A stretch of 64,000 nucleotides of DNA from NCBI RefSeq assembly GCF_900104045.1, contig NZ_FNIN01000001.1:186001-250000 (forward strand), read 5' to 3'. Source of the stretch: Desulfonauticus submarinus (GTDB lineage Bacteria > Desulfobacterota > Desulfovibrionia > Desulfovibrionales > Desulfonatronovibrionaceae). Both the position numbers and the translations under genes were made by a program. The notes beneath the pieces were generated by a model. It searched no databases. It worked only from the letters and a program-made list of their open reading frames with translations, and was not told the origin of the DNA. This document shows, piece by piece, positions 55,208 through 64,000 of the stretch (position 1 is its first letter; every line of letters begins with the position of its first letter).

Positions 55208-56149
55208 TTATTTAACCTCAGCAAAAGATTTGCTTTCTTTTAAATTAGAACATTTATAAACTTTTACGTCTGTTTTATCTGCTAATATTTGCGCTGTCAT
55301 TTTACTTAGTACATTTTTGGGTCCTATCTCTAAATAAGAATAAATTCCTTGTTTATACATATTTTCTATACTTTGAATCCAAAACACAGAAGATATCATT
55401 TGCTCTTTTAAAACTGTTTTAATTCTATCTGGATTTAATTCTTTTTCTCCTGTGGAGTTAAGATAAACGGGAAAATCAGGAGAAGAAAAATGAACTTTTT
55501 CTATTTCTTTTGCAAGTTCCAGAGATGCTTCTCGCATTAAGGGAGAATGAAAAGCTCCATTTACAGGAAGTTTAATAGCTCTAACTCCTTTGTAAGATTT
55601 TAGATTATTCACTAATTCATCAATGAGATTAATTTCTCCACTAACAACATATTGAGTATAAGTATTATAATTAGCAATTAAAATAGTGCCTTTTTCAGCT
55701 AACTTAGAAACCAAATTTTCTAATTGGGAAAGAGGCATTTTTAAGACAGCCACCATAGCCCCTGGAGAAAAAGTTCCTGCTTCTTGCATTAATTTGCCTC
55801 TAATACTGACTAGTTTAAGAGCATCTTGTACTTCTATAACCTTAGCTGCAACAAGAGCTGAGTACTCACCCAGACTATGTCCAGCCAGGCTTAAGGGTTT
55901 CAAATGTGATTTTAAATAAAACCAAAGAGATAAATTAACAACAGTCATTGCAGGTTGAAGGTAAATAGTTTTTGCTTGATCTTTTGCTTCCCCGTCCCAA
56001 TATATTTCTCTAAGAGGAAAACCAGAAATTTTTTCTCCTATTTTCCAAAGATCCATGGCCTCTGGCCAAAATTCTGCTAAGTCCCTTCCCATTCCTTTTT
56101 CCTGTGAACCTTGACCAGGAAATAAAAGAGCTCCTTCAAATAAAGTCAT
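55208..56149 (-). CDS. fabD: Malonyl-CoA:ACP transacylase
   Basis: 313 residues. The active-site serine is Ser92 in AGHSLGEYSALVAA; FPGQGSQ near 10 and the His in NGAFHSPLM complete the site. It loads malonyl groups onto ACP for fatty acid synthesis. AAGGAG precedes the ATG by 10 bases. It is the first gene of the fabD-argS-SPOR-pdaD-speB run. Confidence 0.95.
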   Translation of the reverse strand: MTLFEGALLFPGQGSQEKGMGRDLAEFWPEAMDLWKIGEKISGFPLREIYWDGEAKDQAKTIYLQPAMTVVNLSLWFYLKSHLKPLSLAGHSLGEYSALVAAKVIEVQDALKLVSIRGKLMQEAGTFSPGAMVAVLKMPLSQLENLVSKLAEKGTILIANYNTYTQYVVSGEINLIDELVNNLKSYKGVRAIKLPVNGAFHSPLMREASLELAKEIEKVHFSSPDFPVYLNSTGEKELNPDRIKTVLKEQMISSVFWIQSIENMYKQGIYSYLEIGPKNVLSKMTAQILADKTDVKVYKCSNLKESKSFAEVK

Positions 56150-56384
56150 TTCTTTCTTGCTCCTTAAAAAGGTTTACTATAAAAAACCGAGCTTACTAAG
56201 ATAATTTTTTCTTTTTTAAAAGTCGAGAAAAAATTTGGAAGAAAAATTTTTATTTGAAATTTTAGAATAACAACTATAGTTGATTAAAAATTAAAAGAGT
56301 TTAAAAAAAGAAGAATTATTGAGAATATTTCAAAATATCCTTGTTTTTTATTTTAACTTTATTATTTGAATTTGAAACTTTGAA
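56150..56384. other. Divergent intergenic region between fabD and rsmG
   Basis: 235 bases, very AT-rich, between two divergent genes, so it should hold promoters for both. I see small palindromes (ATATTT-CA-AAATAT near 56323) but no convincing promoter, RNA gene or coding frame. Confidence 0.5.
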
Positions 56385-56993
56385 ATGAGTATATTCAATT
56401 TAATTTCTTTAGAACAAAAGCAACAAATAGAGTATTTTATTGAATTAATATTAAAATGGAATAGTAAAGTAAATCTTGTTGGCTTTAAAAATAGAGAAGA
56501 TATTCTAAATTATTTAATTAGCGATAGCTTATTTCTAGCTGACTTTTTTAAAAAGAGTCTTGTTTTTAAAAGTAAGAAATTGACTTTTATAGATTTGGGT
56601 GCAGGTGCAGGACTTCCAGGAATACCTTTTAGGATAATACATAAAGCTGGAGATTATTATTTAGTAGAAATAAGAAAAAAAAGAGCAATTTTTTTAAAAA
56701 ATGTTATTTTTAAATTGCAACTTTCTAATACTTATGTATTAGAAGAATTAGCTCAAAATTTATTTGAATATCATTATTCTGCTGATATAATTATTGCTAG
56801 AGCTTTTAAACCTTATCTCCAAGTATTGAAAATAGCCTATCCTCTTTTAAAAAAAAGAAAGGGTAGGGTAGTAATATTGGCTAATAAACCAAAGCCAAAA
56901 AAACTTCCCAGTAATTGGCAGTTAGAAACAGTTTATTCTTATCAAATAGAAGAGAAAAGTCGTTATTTTTGGTCTTTTAAGCCAAACATTTGA
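56385..56993 (+). CDS. rsmG: 16S rRNA (guanine-N7)-methyltransferase RsmG
   Basis: 202 residues. The SAM-binding motif FIDLGAGAGLPGIPFRI is near 67-83, and NSKVNLVGF-like KVNLVGFK is near 28. It methylates G527 of 16S rRNA. No ribosome site is visible before the ATG. Its 3' end overlaps the convergent small gene by 31 bases. Confidence 0.93.
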   Translation: MSIFNLISLEQKQQIEYFIELILKWNSKVNLVGFKNREDILNYLISDSLFLADFFKKSLVFKSKKLTFIDLGAGAGLPGIPFRIIHKAGDYYLVEIRKKRAIFLKNVIFKLQLSNTYVLEELAQNLFEYHYSADIIIARAFKPYLQVLKIAYPLLKKRKGRVVILANKPKPKKLPSNWQLETVYSYQIEEKSRYFWSFKPNI

Positions 56994-57181
56994 CCAAGTT
57001 GAGAATTTTTAAAAATTAATCTAGTAGCTACTTCATCTGCTATTTCTGCTATATCCATCACTCGTTCTAAATAATCTAAAATCTCCATTCTTCTTTCTTC
57101 AGAAGAATATTCAAAATCTTCCTCTAATTTGCCAGACTTTAAATAATCTTCTAATTCATTTAAAAATTTTTCGTTTAACAT
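56963..57181 (-). CDS. Small acidic helical protein, function unknown
   Basis: 72 residues, nearly all helical, no motif that I recognise. A strong GGAGG with a 6-base spacer precedes the ATG, which argues that it is real and not a shadow. It lies 26 bases after the rlmH stop on the same strand, and its 3' 31 bases overlap the end of rsmG on the other strand. Confidence 0.6.
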   Translation of the reverse strand: MLNEKFLNELEDYLKSGKLEEDFEYSSEERRMEILDYLERVMDIAEIADEVATRLIFKNSQLGQMFGLKDQK

Positions 57182-57207
57182 AAAATTCCTCCAATATAAA
57201 TATTTTT

Positions 57208-57681
57208 TTACTCATTATGATAAGGATGACCTATAATAATAGTTAAACTTCTATATATTTGTTCTAATAGTACAACATAAGCTAACTCATGACAAAATGT
57301 TAATGGAGATAAAGATATTAATAAGTCAGCTTTATTTTTAATTTGTTGGCTATTACCATATGATCCACCTATTATAAAACAAGGTATTTTTTGTTGAGTG
57401 CATATATTATCTATAACTTTACTAAATTCTATACTGTTAAATAGTTTTCCTTTTTCATCTAGTAGTATTATAAAATCTTTTTTATCTATTTTATTAATTA
57501 TATTTTTACCTTCTTGGTTTATAATAGTAGAAAAGTTTTTTGCCTTAACTTCTTTTATTATTATTTCTTTTATGTTACATATATTTTTTATCCTATCAAA
57601 ATATAATTTTGATGCATTATAAAAATACTTATTTTTTATTTTACCTACTCGAATAATTTTTATATTATATGTTAGCTTCAT
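57208..57681 (-). CDS. rlmH: 23S rRNA pseudouridine1915 N3-methyltransferase RlmH
   Basis: 157 residues from the ATG at 57681; a TTG at 57699 adds six residues. The SPOUT signatures FIIGGSYGNS and SLSPLTFCHELAYVVLLEQIYR, ending in HPYHNE, are diagnostic. It methylates a pseudouridine in 23S rRNA. The sucCD gene ends 26 bases upstream. Confidence 0.93.
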   Translation of the reverse strand: MKLTYNIKIIRVGKIKNKYFYNASKLYFDRIKNICNIKEIIIKEVKAKNFSTIINQEGKNIINKIDKKDFIILLDEKGKLFNSIEFSKVIDNICTQQKIPCFIIGGSYGNSQQIKNKADLLISLSPLTFCHELAYVVLLEQIYRSLTIIIGHPYHNE

Positions 57682-57706
57682 CGAATATCTTTCAATCAAT
57701 TTTAAA

Positions 57707-59773
57707 TTAAGTATGTAAGTATGATTGTATTGTTTGAGCTATAGTATTTAATTGGGAACACAAAATAAAATTATTTTCTTTAAGAGTTTTTAGTTTATCT
57801 TGCAAAGTGCTTTCTCCTTCTAATATAGCTCCAGCATGCCCTAGACGTTTTCCTGGAGGGGCAGTTTGTCCGGCAATAAAAGCAAAACATGGCTTAGAAA
57901 AATTAATCTTTTTTAAATAAAAACTTAAATCTTCTTCTGCATTTCCTCCTATTTCTCCTAAGACTAAAAGAGCTTGAGTAGTGGAATCTTTTTCTAAAAA
58001 AGGAATGATTTCTTTAAAGTTTGTTCCTACAAAAGGATCACCTCCTATGCCTATACATATAGATTGTCCAAGCCCGATTTTGTTTAGTTGATATACACAT
58101 TCATAAGTAAGTGTGCCTGAACGTGATAAAACTGCAATATTGCCTTGTCTGAAGATATTATGGGGCATTATTCCTATTTTAATTTGATTAGGTATTATTA
58201 ATCCTGGAGTATTAGGTCCTATTAAAATACTATTAGAGTTTTTAAGGTAAGGAATGATTTTTAACATTTCCTGTTGTGGTATACCTTCTGTTATGCATAC
58301 AATATAGGGAATATTGGCATCTATAGCTTCTAAAATTGCATCAGGAGCAAATTTAGCTGGAACAAAAATAATACTAGCATCAATTTTGAATTGTTTGCAC
58401 GCATTATGCACTGAATTAAATACTGGAACACCGAATACAGTTTCATTTTCTTTAAAAGGAGTGACACCTGCCACTATTTTGGTTCCATATTCTAACATTT
58501 GCTTAGTATGTAATGTCCCTTCTTTCCCTGTTATGCCTTGAACTAATACTTGAGAATATTGGTTAAGGGGAAAAGTAGAAGATAAGGGGGTGCTGTCTTT
58601 TATTTGTTTATTTTCAGTAAAACATTTAGAAAATTGCAAATTAAGACTTGTTTTGGTCTGTTTTGCTAAAATAGAAACAGCTTCTTCTAAATCAGAAGCT
58701 AAGAAAATATTTGAGAAATTTAATTTTTTTATAATTTGTCTTGCTTCTTGGCTTTTAAAACCAGAAAACCTTATTACTATTTTTTTAGGAGGAGGAGAAG
58801 TAAGTACAGATGCTAATGCTTTTGCAACCTTATCACATGAAAGGATACCACCAAAAATGTTGATAAAAATTATCTTCACATCTTTGTCTTGGAAAAGAAG
58901 AGAAAATGCCTTTTCCATTCGTTCTGGAGTTGCTCCTCCACCTAAGTCTAAAAAATTTGCAGGAGGAAGATTAGAAAAATTTAATATATCCATGGTAGCC
59001 ATGGCCAATCCTGCACCGTTTACAATCATCCCAACAAATCCATTTAATTTATGGAAACTTAATCCAAATTCTCGGGCAGTATTCTCTATTTTGGTTTTAT
59101 GCTCTGGAGAGTAATATTTATTTAACTCTGGACAAATATCTACATAACTATCATCAAGTTCTATCTTAGCATCTAATGCTACAAAATTATTTTCTAATGT
59201 TAAAACCATAGGATTTATTTCTACTAATAATGCCTTATTTTGTATAAATAAATTATATATTTTTTTTATAAGTTGATAATAAGAATTAAATATATTTTTA
59301 TCTTGTTTTAAATGGAAAAAACTATTTTTTATTTGAAAGTCTTTTATTCCATAATTTAAATCTATTTTTTGAATTAATAAATTTTCTTTTCCACTTTCTT
59401 CTATATTTATTCCTCCTTCCTTGCCAGTTGTAAAAACAACAGCTTTTTTATTTCTGCATATGCTAAAAGATATATAGAACTCTTTTTGAATAGAAATAGT
59501 CTGTTCTATCCTTAAAAAAGGAACATTTTCTCCTTTTATTTTCATATTTAAAATTTTTTTAGATTCTGTTAAAAATTCATTTTTATTTGAAACTATCTTA
59601 ATACCACCTGCTTTTCCTCTTCCTCCAGTTAATACTTGAGCTTTTATAACCCAAGGAAAGTCAAAGTTTGTTTGAAAATCATTTATATCTTTTGGATATA
59701 CTAAACAGCCATTAGGAATTGGAATATTGTATTGCGAAAGTAAAAGTTTACTTTTATGCTCATTTAATTTCAT
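57707..59773 (-). CDS. sucCD: Fused succinyl-CoA ligase, beta and alpha domains
   Basis: 688 residues. The N-terminal half is the SucC-type beta part: ATP-grasp start (KLNEHKSKLLLSQYNIP, KAQVLTGGRGKAGG) and the ligase-CoA domain (FLDLGGGATPERMEKA, FINIFGGILSCD). The C-terminal half is SucD-type: VQGITGKEGTLHTKQM, IGPNTPGLI, and the phospho-histidine segment GKRLGHAGAI. A single polypeptide in beta-alpha order is unusual; ADP-forming acetate-CoA ligases are normally alpha-beta. With the kor enzyme it could link 2-oxoglutarate to succinate. Confidence 0.88.
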   Translation of the reverse strand: MKLNEHKSKLLLSQYNIPIPNGCLVYPKDINDFQTNFDFPWVIKAQVLTGGRGKAGGIKIVSNKNEFLTESKKILNMKIKGENVPFLRIEQTISIQKEFYISFSICRNKKAVVFTTGKEGGINIEESGKENLLIQKIDLNYGIKDFQIKNSFFHLKQDKNIFNSYYQLIKKIYNLFIQNKALLVEINPMVLTLENNFVALDAKIELDDSYVDICPELNKYYSPEHKTKIENTAREFGLSFHKLNGFVGMIVNGAGLAMATMDILNFSNLPPANFLDLGGGATPERMEKAFSLLFQDKDVKIIFINIFGGILSCDKVAKALASVLTSPPPKKIVIRFSGFKSQEARQIIKKLNFSNIFLASDLEEAVSILAKQTKTSLNLQFSKCFTENKQIKDSTPLSSTFPLNQYSQVLVQGITGKEGTLHTKQMLEYGTKIVAGVTPFKENETVFGVPVFNSVHNACKQFKIDASIIFVPAKFAPDAILEAIDANIPYIVCITEGIPQQEMLKIIPYLKNSNSILIGPNTPGLIIPNQIKIGIMPHNIFRQGNIAVLSRSGTLTYECVYQLNKIGLGQSICIGIGGDPFVGTNFKEIIPFLEKDSTTQALLVLGEIGGNAEEDLSFYLKKINFSKPCFAFIAGQTAPPGKRLGHAGAILEGESTLQDKLKTLKENNFILCSQLNTIAQTIQSYLHT

Positions 59774-59786
59774 AAAATATTCTCCT

Positions 59787-61037
59787 TTAAATACAATTAT
59801 CTTCCAAATTAATTAAATCCATATAAACTTCTCTTCTTCTAGCCAATATAATTTTGTCTTTATCTACTAATATTTCAGCAGCTCTTGGTCTAGAATTATA
59901 TTGAGAAGACATAGTAAAACCATATGCTCCAGCAGAAAATACAGCTAATAAATCTCCTTCTTTTAATTTAGGTAGTTTTCTATCTTGGGCGAGAAAATCA
60001 CCTGACTCACAAATAGGTCCAACTACATCAGCCACAATAGTTTGTTGAGCAGAGGATTGAATAACAGGTTCTATTTTATGATAAGAACCATAAAGAGAAG
60101 GGCGTATTAAATCATTCATAGCAGCATCTACAATAATGAAGTTTTTTTTAGGAGCTTTTTTTGTATAAAGTACTTTTGTTACTAAAATGCCTGCATTTCC
60201 TGCAATTACTCTTCCAGGTTCTAAAATTAACGTAATATTTTTATTTTGCAGACGCTTTTTTAGGGCTTTACCAAATTCTATAGGGTGGGGAGGAGCTTCT
60301 TCTTTATATTGAATTCCAAGTCCTCCTCCTAAATCTAAATATTGGATTTTAATCCCTAGATCCAATAATTTTAAATAAAGATCTAAAATTTTATCAAGGG
60401 CATCTAAAAAAGGAGAAATAGAAGTAAGTTGAGAACCAATATGACAGTCAATGCCCACTGGTTCTATATTAGAAAGATTGTGAGCAAGTTTGTATATTTC
60501 TAGAGCATAATCTTCTGGTATGCCAAATTTATTTTTTTCCAAGCCTGTAGAGATATAAGGATGAGTTTCAGGATTAACATTAGGGTTTATTCTTAAACTT
60601 ACTCTTGCAATTTTATTCATTTCAGAAGCAACTTTATTGATTTTTATAAGTTCTGCTTCTGATTCTACGTTAAACATAAGAATATCTGCTAGTAAAGCTT
60701 CTCGTATTTCATGTTCTCTTTTTCCCACACCAGAATAAACTATTTTTTTAGGTTCTATTCCAGCTTTTAATGCTCTAAATAATTCTCCTCCAGATACTAT
60801 ATCCATTCCAGATCCTAACTGGCCCAATAACTTTAAAATACATAAATTAGAATTTGCTTTTACAGAATAACAGGTTAAATGTTTTAACCCTTCAAAGGCA
60901 GAGTCAAAGGCTTTAAAGTGCCTTTTAAAAGTTTTTGCAGAGTAAATATATAGAGGAGTGTCATATTCTTGAACCAATTTTTTAACACTAATATCTTCTA
61001 CATAAAGTTCACCATTTTTGTATTCAAAGTAATGCAT
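59787..61037 (-). CDS. lysA: Diaminopimelate decarboxylase
   Basis: 416 residues. The PLP lysine is Lys60 in TCYSVKANSN; the HIGSQ and GGGLGIQY segments and CESGDFLAQDR complete the fold-type III site. It makes lysine from meso-diaminopimelate. The lipoprotein gene ends 4 bases upstream of it on the same strand. Confidence 0.95.
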   Translation of the reverse strand: MHYFEYKNGELYVEDISVKKLVQEYDTPLYIYSAKTFKRHFKAFDSAFEGLKHLTCYSVKANSNLCILKLLGQLGSGMDIVSGGELFRALKAGIEPKKIVYSGVGKREHEIREALLADILMFNVESEAELIKINKVASEMNKIARVSLRINPNVNPETHPYISTGLEKNKFGIPEDYALEIYKLAHNLSNIEPVGIDCHIGSQLTSISPFLDALDKILDLYLKLLDLGIKIQYLDLGGGLGIQYKEEAPPHPIEFGKALKKRLQNKNITLILEPGRVIAGNAGILVTKVLYTKKAPKKNFIIVDAAMNDLIRPSLYGSYHKIEPVIQSSAQQTIVADVVGPICESGDFLAQDRKLPKLKEGDLLAVFSAGAYGFTMSSQYNSRPRAAEILVDKDKIILARRREVYMDLINLEDNCI

Positions 61038-61041
61038 GGTC

Positions 61042-61452
61042 TCAATCTCCTTTTATTATATAAATATTTGATGTTATTGGTTGTATGGAAGTATAAATAT
61101 TAATTACTTTTAATCTCATTCTAGATATTTTATTTGGGAGACAAATTTTAGAATAATATAAATTATTTTGCATTTTATAATCTATTTGAATTTCCTTGCT
61201 TAAGCTAAATGGACATTTAGTACATATAAAATCATTTTTAGTTTCTATTTGAAGTAAAATTTTTTTAATATTATATTTTTTACCTTTTATAGAAAAAAAG
61301 ATTTTATAACATTGTTCTTGAAACTCGACTTTATTTATTTTAACCTGTAATTTATCTTCTGCAACAGATGGTTCTGGCCATATTTTTTTCCCACATCCAA
61401 ATAAAAATATTGTATAAATTAAAATAAAATATATAATTTTTTTAATTTTCAT
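61042..61452 (-). CDS. Small lipoprotein, function unknown
   Basis: 136 residues. The signal (MKIKKIIYFILIYTIFLFGC) has an LFGC lipobox with Cys20. The mature part is strand-rich with a CTKC pair and no recognised family. It starts 11 bases inside the mutS 3' end and is followed by lysA. Small lipoproteins next to lysA are common, but similarity is not clear enough to name it. Confidence 0.7.
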   Translation of the reverse strand: MKIKKIIYFILIYTIFLFGCGKKIWPEPSVAEDKLQVKINKVEFQEQCYKIFFSIKGKKYNIKKILLQIETKNDFICTKCPFSLSKEIQIDYKMQNNLYYSKICLPNKISRMRLKVINIYTSIQPITSNIYIIKGD

Positions 61453-64000
61453 ATTTTCCCCATTTTTGTTTCCAACTATTTAAAATATTTAAAGCCATTA
61501 TTGGTGTTAGATTATTTGGATCTATATGTTTTAGTTCCTCTAAAATAGGGTGTGTGGCTATTTTTTGGTTAAAATTTTTTGTTTTTGGAAGAAAAGATAA
61601 AAGGTTTTTTTGAATAATCTTCTTTTTTATCTCAGCTTCTTTTTGTTCTAAAGCGTTAAGAATTTCTTTTGCTCTTGCAATAACTTGATTAGGTACTCCA
61701 GCTAATTTAGCAACTTCAATACCATAACTTTTATCAGCAGGACCTGGAATGAGTTTTCGTAAAAAAATAATTTCGCCTTTCCATTCTTTTACTGCAATGT
61801 TAAAATTTCTAATATTAGGATATTCTTGTTCCAATTGGGTTAGTTCATGATAATGTGTTGCAAATAAAGTTCTTACTTGGCGTTTACTTAATTCTTCTGC
61901 CACTGCCCACGCTAAAGCCATGCCATCAAAAGTACTTGTTCCCCTTCCTATTTCATCTAAAATAACTAAGCTTTTTCTTCCTGCTAATCTTAAAATCCTA
62001 GCAGTTTCAGTCATTTCAACCATAAAGGTAGATTGTCCTTGAGCGAGGTTATCTGAAGCACCTACTCTAGAAAAAATTCGGTCAGTAATTCCTATTTTGG
62101 CATATGAAGCAGGAACAAAAGATCCCATCTGAGTAAGAATGCAAATAATTGCTGTTTGCCGTAAGATTGTAGATTTTCCAGCCATATTAGGTCCTGTAAT
62201 GATAAGCAATTTCGCTTCGTTGGACAAAATAATGTCATTAGGAATATAGTTATTTTTACCAATTACTCCTTCAATACTTGGATGCCTACCTTGTTTAATT
62301 TCTAGCTCCAAAGAGGTTGTAATTTCAGGCTTTGTCCATCCCCATTTACGAGCTGTCTCTGCTAGTGATTGCCAATAGTCTAATTCTGCAATTTGTTTGG
62401 CCATAAATAAAAAACGATCTTTTTGTTGTGCCAATTGATCTCTTAAAGATTGAAACAGTTCATATTCTCTAAGTTTTCTTTTTTCACTAGCAATAAGAAT
62501 TTTATCTTCCAATTCTTTTAGTTCTGGAGTAATAAATCTTTCACTATTTACTAAAGTCTGTTTTCGTTCAAAATAGGATGGAACTTTATCTTTATGAACT
62601 TTACTAAGTTCTAAATAATATCCAAATACTTTATTATATCCTAACTTTAGCTGAGGTATATTGTGTTTTTCTTGTTCCTTTTTTAATAATTCTTTTAATT
62701 TTTGTTCTCCGTGTTCAGTAAGATCTATTAAATCATCTAATTGCTTATCAAATCCTAATTTAAAAATATTACCTTCAGTAATAAGAGGAGAGGGATTATC
62801 TAAAATAGCTTTTTCCAAAATTTCTTTTATATCTTCTAAATTATCCCATTTTTTATAATTTTGTATTAAAAAATGAGGAATATTTTTTTGTTTTTTTAAA
62901 AGTAAATGGACTTGAGGCAATATTGTTAAAGTTTCTTTCAATGATACTAAATCTTTTGGCGTTGTTTTAGAAAGAAAAATACGTATTGCTAATCTTTCTA
63001 AATCATATACTTTGTTTAAAAGTGATCTTATTTCATTTCTTAATTCATCTGATGTATAAAAAAAGGAAACAACTTCTTGATGTTGAGTAATAATTTTAAC
63101 TTTACGCCAAGGCTTAGATAAACGTTCTTTTAATAGACGCCCGCCCATTGGAGTAAGTGTATTGTCTAAAATATAGATTAAGGTTCCAGGTCCTTTTTTT
63201 CCGTCTAAAAGAGTAAATAATTCCAAGTTTCTTTCTGTAATCTCATCTAAAATTAAATAATTAGTTGGATTTAATACTGTAAAAGAGTGAAGATGAAACT
63301 TATTAGTTTTTTGGGTTTGTAAATGATAAGACAAAATACTTCCGCATACTCTTACAAGCTCTGGTTTATCTTCTAAATCTAAAGTTTTTAAAGATGTTAT
63401 TTGTTCTGCTTTATAAAGAAGCTCAGTACCTGTATTTAAAGAGTAATAAGATGATTTAGGAAGAATACGAATTTTGTCTTTAAAAATATTGTGGTTTTTT
63501 ATGGGAAGATTAAAATTATCAGGGACAAGTATTTCATTAGGATTTAACTTAAATAACCATTGCCAAATTTCTTCTAAACTAGAGGTTTGGATACCTGTCC
63601 AAAATCCTGTGGAAAAATCTGCCCAAGCAATTGCACCTTGTTGTTTTTTTTCATTCCAAAAAATGGAGACTAAAAAGTTATTGTTTTTGGATTCAAGATT
63701 TAAATCTTCTACAACAGTTCCTGGGGTTAAAACTTTGGTTACTTCTCTCTTAACAATTTTTTTAGCTAGTTTAGGATCCTCTACTTGATCACAAATTGCT
63801 ATTTTGTATCCTTTATTTAAAAGTTTTTTTAAATATTCATTAACTGCATGATGGGGAACTCCACACATGGGTATTTTAGTATCAGCATTTGGATTACGAG
63901 AAGTAAGAGCTATTTGTAATTCCCGGGCAGCTATTTTTGCGTCTTCGAAAAAAAGTTCATAAAAATCTCCCATTCGAAAAAATAACAAACAATCCTGGTA
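61442..64000 (-). CDS. mutS: DNA mismatch repair protein MutS, 5'-truncated by window edge
   Basis: 853 codons lie in the window; the frame is open to base 64000, so about 15-20 N-terminal residues are outside. It opens with the mismatch-reading FxE motif (FFRMGDFYELF). Walker A is TGPNMAGKST and Walker B VILDEIGRGTS, with THYHELTQLE after it. It recognises mismatches. The TTG at 63988 is an internal codon, because the coding pattern YQDCLLFF continues upstream of it. Confidence 0.95.
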   Translation of the reverse strand, partial: YQDCLLFFRMGDFYELFFEDAKIAARELQIALTSRNPNADTKIPMCGVPHHAVNEYLKKLLNKGYKIAICDQVEDPKLAKKIVKREVTKVLTPGTVVEDLNLESKNNNFLVSIFWNEKKQQGAIAWADFSTGFWTGIQTSSLEEIWQWLFKLNPNEILVPDNFNLPIKNHNIFKDKIRILPKSSYYSLNTGTELLYKAEQITSLKTLDLEDKPELVRVCGSILSYHLQTQKTNKFHLHSFTVLNPTNYLILDEITERNLELFTLLDGKKGPGTLIYILDNTLTPMGGRLLKERLSKPWRKVKIITQHQEVVSFFYTSDELRNEIRSLLNKVYDLERLAIRIFLSKTTPKDLVSLKETLTILPQVHLLLKKQKNIPHFLIQNYKKWDNLEDIKEILEKAILDNPSPLITEGNIFKLGFDKQLDDLIDLTEHGEQKLKELLKKEQEKHNIPQLKLGYNKVFGYYLELSKVHKDKVPSYFERKQTLVNSERFITPELKELEDKILIASEKRKLREYELFQSLRDQLAQQKDRFLFMAKQIAELDYWQSLAETARKWGWTKPEITTSLELEIKQGRHPSIEGVIGKNNYIPNDIILSNEAKLLIITGPNMAGKSTILRQTAIICILTQMGSFVPASYAKIGITDRIFSRVGASDNLAQGQSTFMVEMTETARILRLAGRKSLVILDEIGRGTSTFDGMALAWAVAEELSKRQVRTLFATHYHELTQLEQEYPNIRNFNIAVKEWKGEIIFLRKLIPGPADKSYGIEVAKLAGVPNQVIARAKEILNALEQKEAEIKKKIIQKNLLSFLPKTKNFNQKIATHPILEELKHIDPNNLTPIMALNILNSWKQKWGKYEN

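Overview
This is a very AT-rich, tightly packed bacterial chromosome segment with 59 protein genes supported, no tRNA or rRNA gene seen, and no insertion sequence or CRISPR array. The gene set suggests a strictly anaerobic, low-GC member of the Desulfobacterota, most likely Desulfovibrionales-like. It combines a tetraheme cytochrome c3 family protein, a 2-oxoacid:ferredoxin oxidoreductase, a fused succinyl-CoA ligase, a large FAD/Fe-S 2-hydroxyacid dehydrogenase, a TtuA-type tRNA thiolase and MglA/roadblock proteins. The genus is an inference; no marker RNA is present.

Region 1 (1-7757, +) is the accessory end of a type VI secretion (T6SS) locus. It holds the 3' part of a VgrG spike gene, a DUF2169-pentapeptide protein, a second pentapeptide protein, a PAAR-like DUF4150 tip, a DUF3540 protein, an unknown protein and a large lipoprotein. 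The structural T6SS genes must lie outside the window. Region 2 (7754-15018) looks like a signalling block: an orphan periplasmic ABC_sub_bind protein, an unusual sensor-MFS fusion, a GNAT acetyltransferase, and a partner-switching trio (HATPase anti-sigma-like kinase, STAS antagonist, Cache-HAMP-SpoIIE phosphatase).

Region 3 (15011-18602, -) holds a glycosyltransferase, a DegT aminotransferase, thymidylate kinase and a YhaM-type OB-HD nuclease. Region 4 (18721-23340, +) is the korDABC-surE-gap cluster, closed by a clear intrinsic terminator. It is followed by a PAS-containing chemoreceptor (23683-25746). Region 5 (25743-33894, -) carries ttuA with its sulfur-carrier partner, a dppABCDF peptide ABC transporter, mltG and ruvX. 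An FAD/Fe-S dehydrogenase (33917-37453, -) lies upstream of these, with a recognisable promoter and a palindrome in its leader.

Region 6 (37608-41366, +) is dxs-thiC-CYTH, a thiamine/isoprenoid group. Region 7 (41429-51452, +) is the most striking part: an eleven-gene, almost gapless operon. It encodes a roadblock protein, an MglA GTPase, two proteins sharing an unrecognised CheW-like C-terminal domain, three PATAN/DUF4388 proteins, a second roadblock-like protein, a Cache-HAMP receptor with no output domain, an exported tetraheme cytochrome, and a TPR-extended PilB/GspE ATPase. I read it as a redox-responsive polarity module that drives a type IV pilus-like motor; this is a hypothesis.

Region 8 (51464-64000) is mostly housekeeping on the minus strand: speB, pdaD, a SPOR protein, argS and fabD; then rsmG (+), a small unknown gene, rlmH, fused sucCD, lysA, a small lipoprotein and the 3' part of mutS, cut by the window edge. 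Several convergent gene pairs overlap by a few bases, which shows how compact the genome is.
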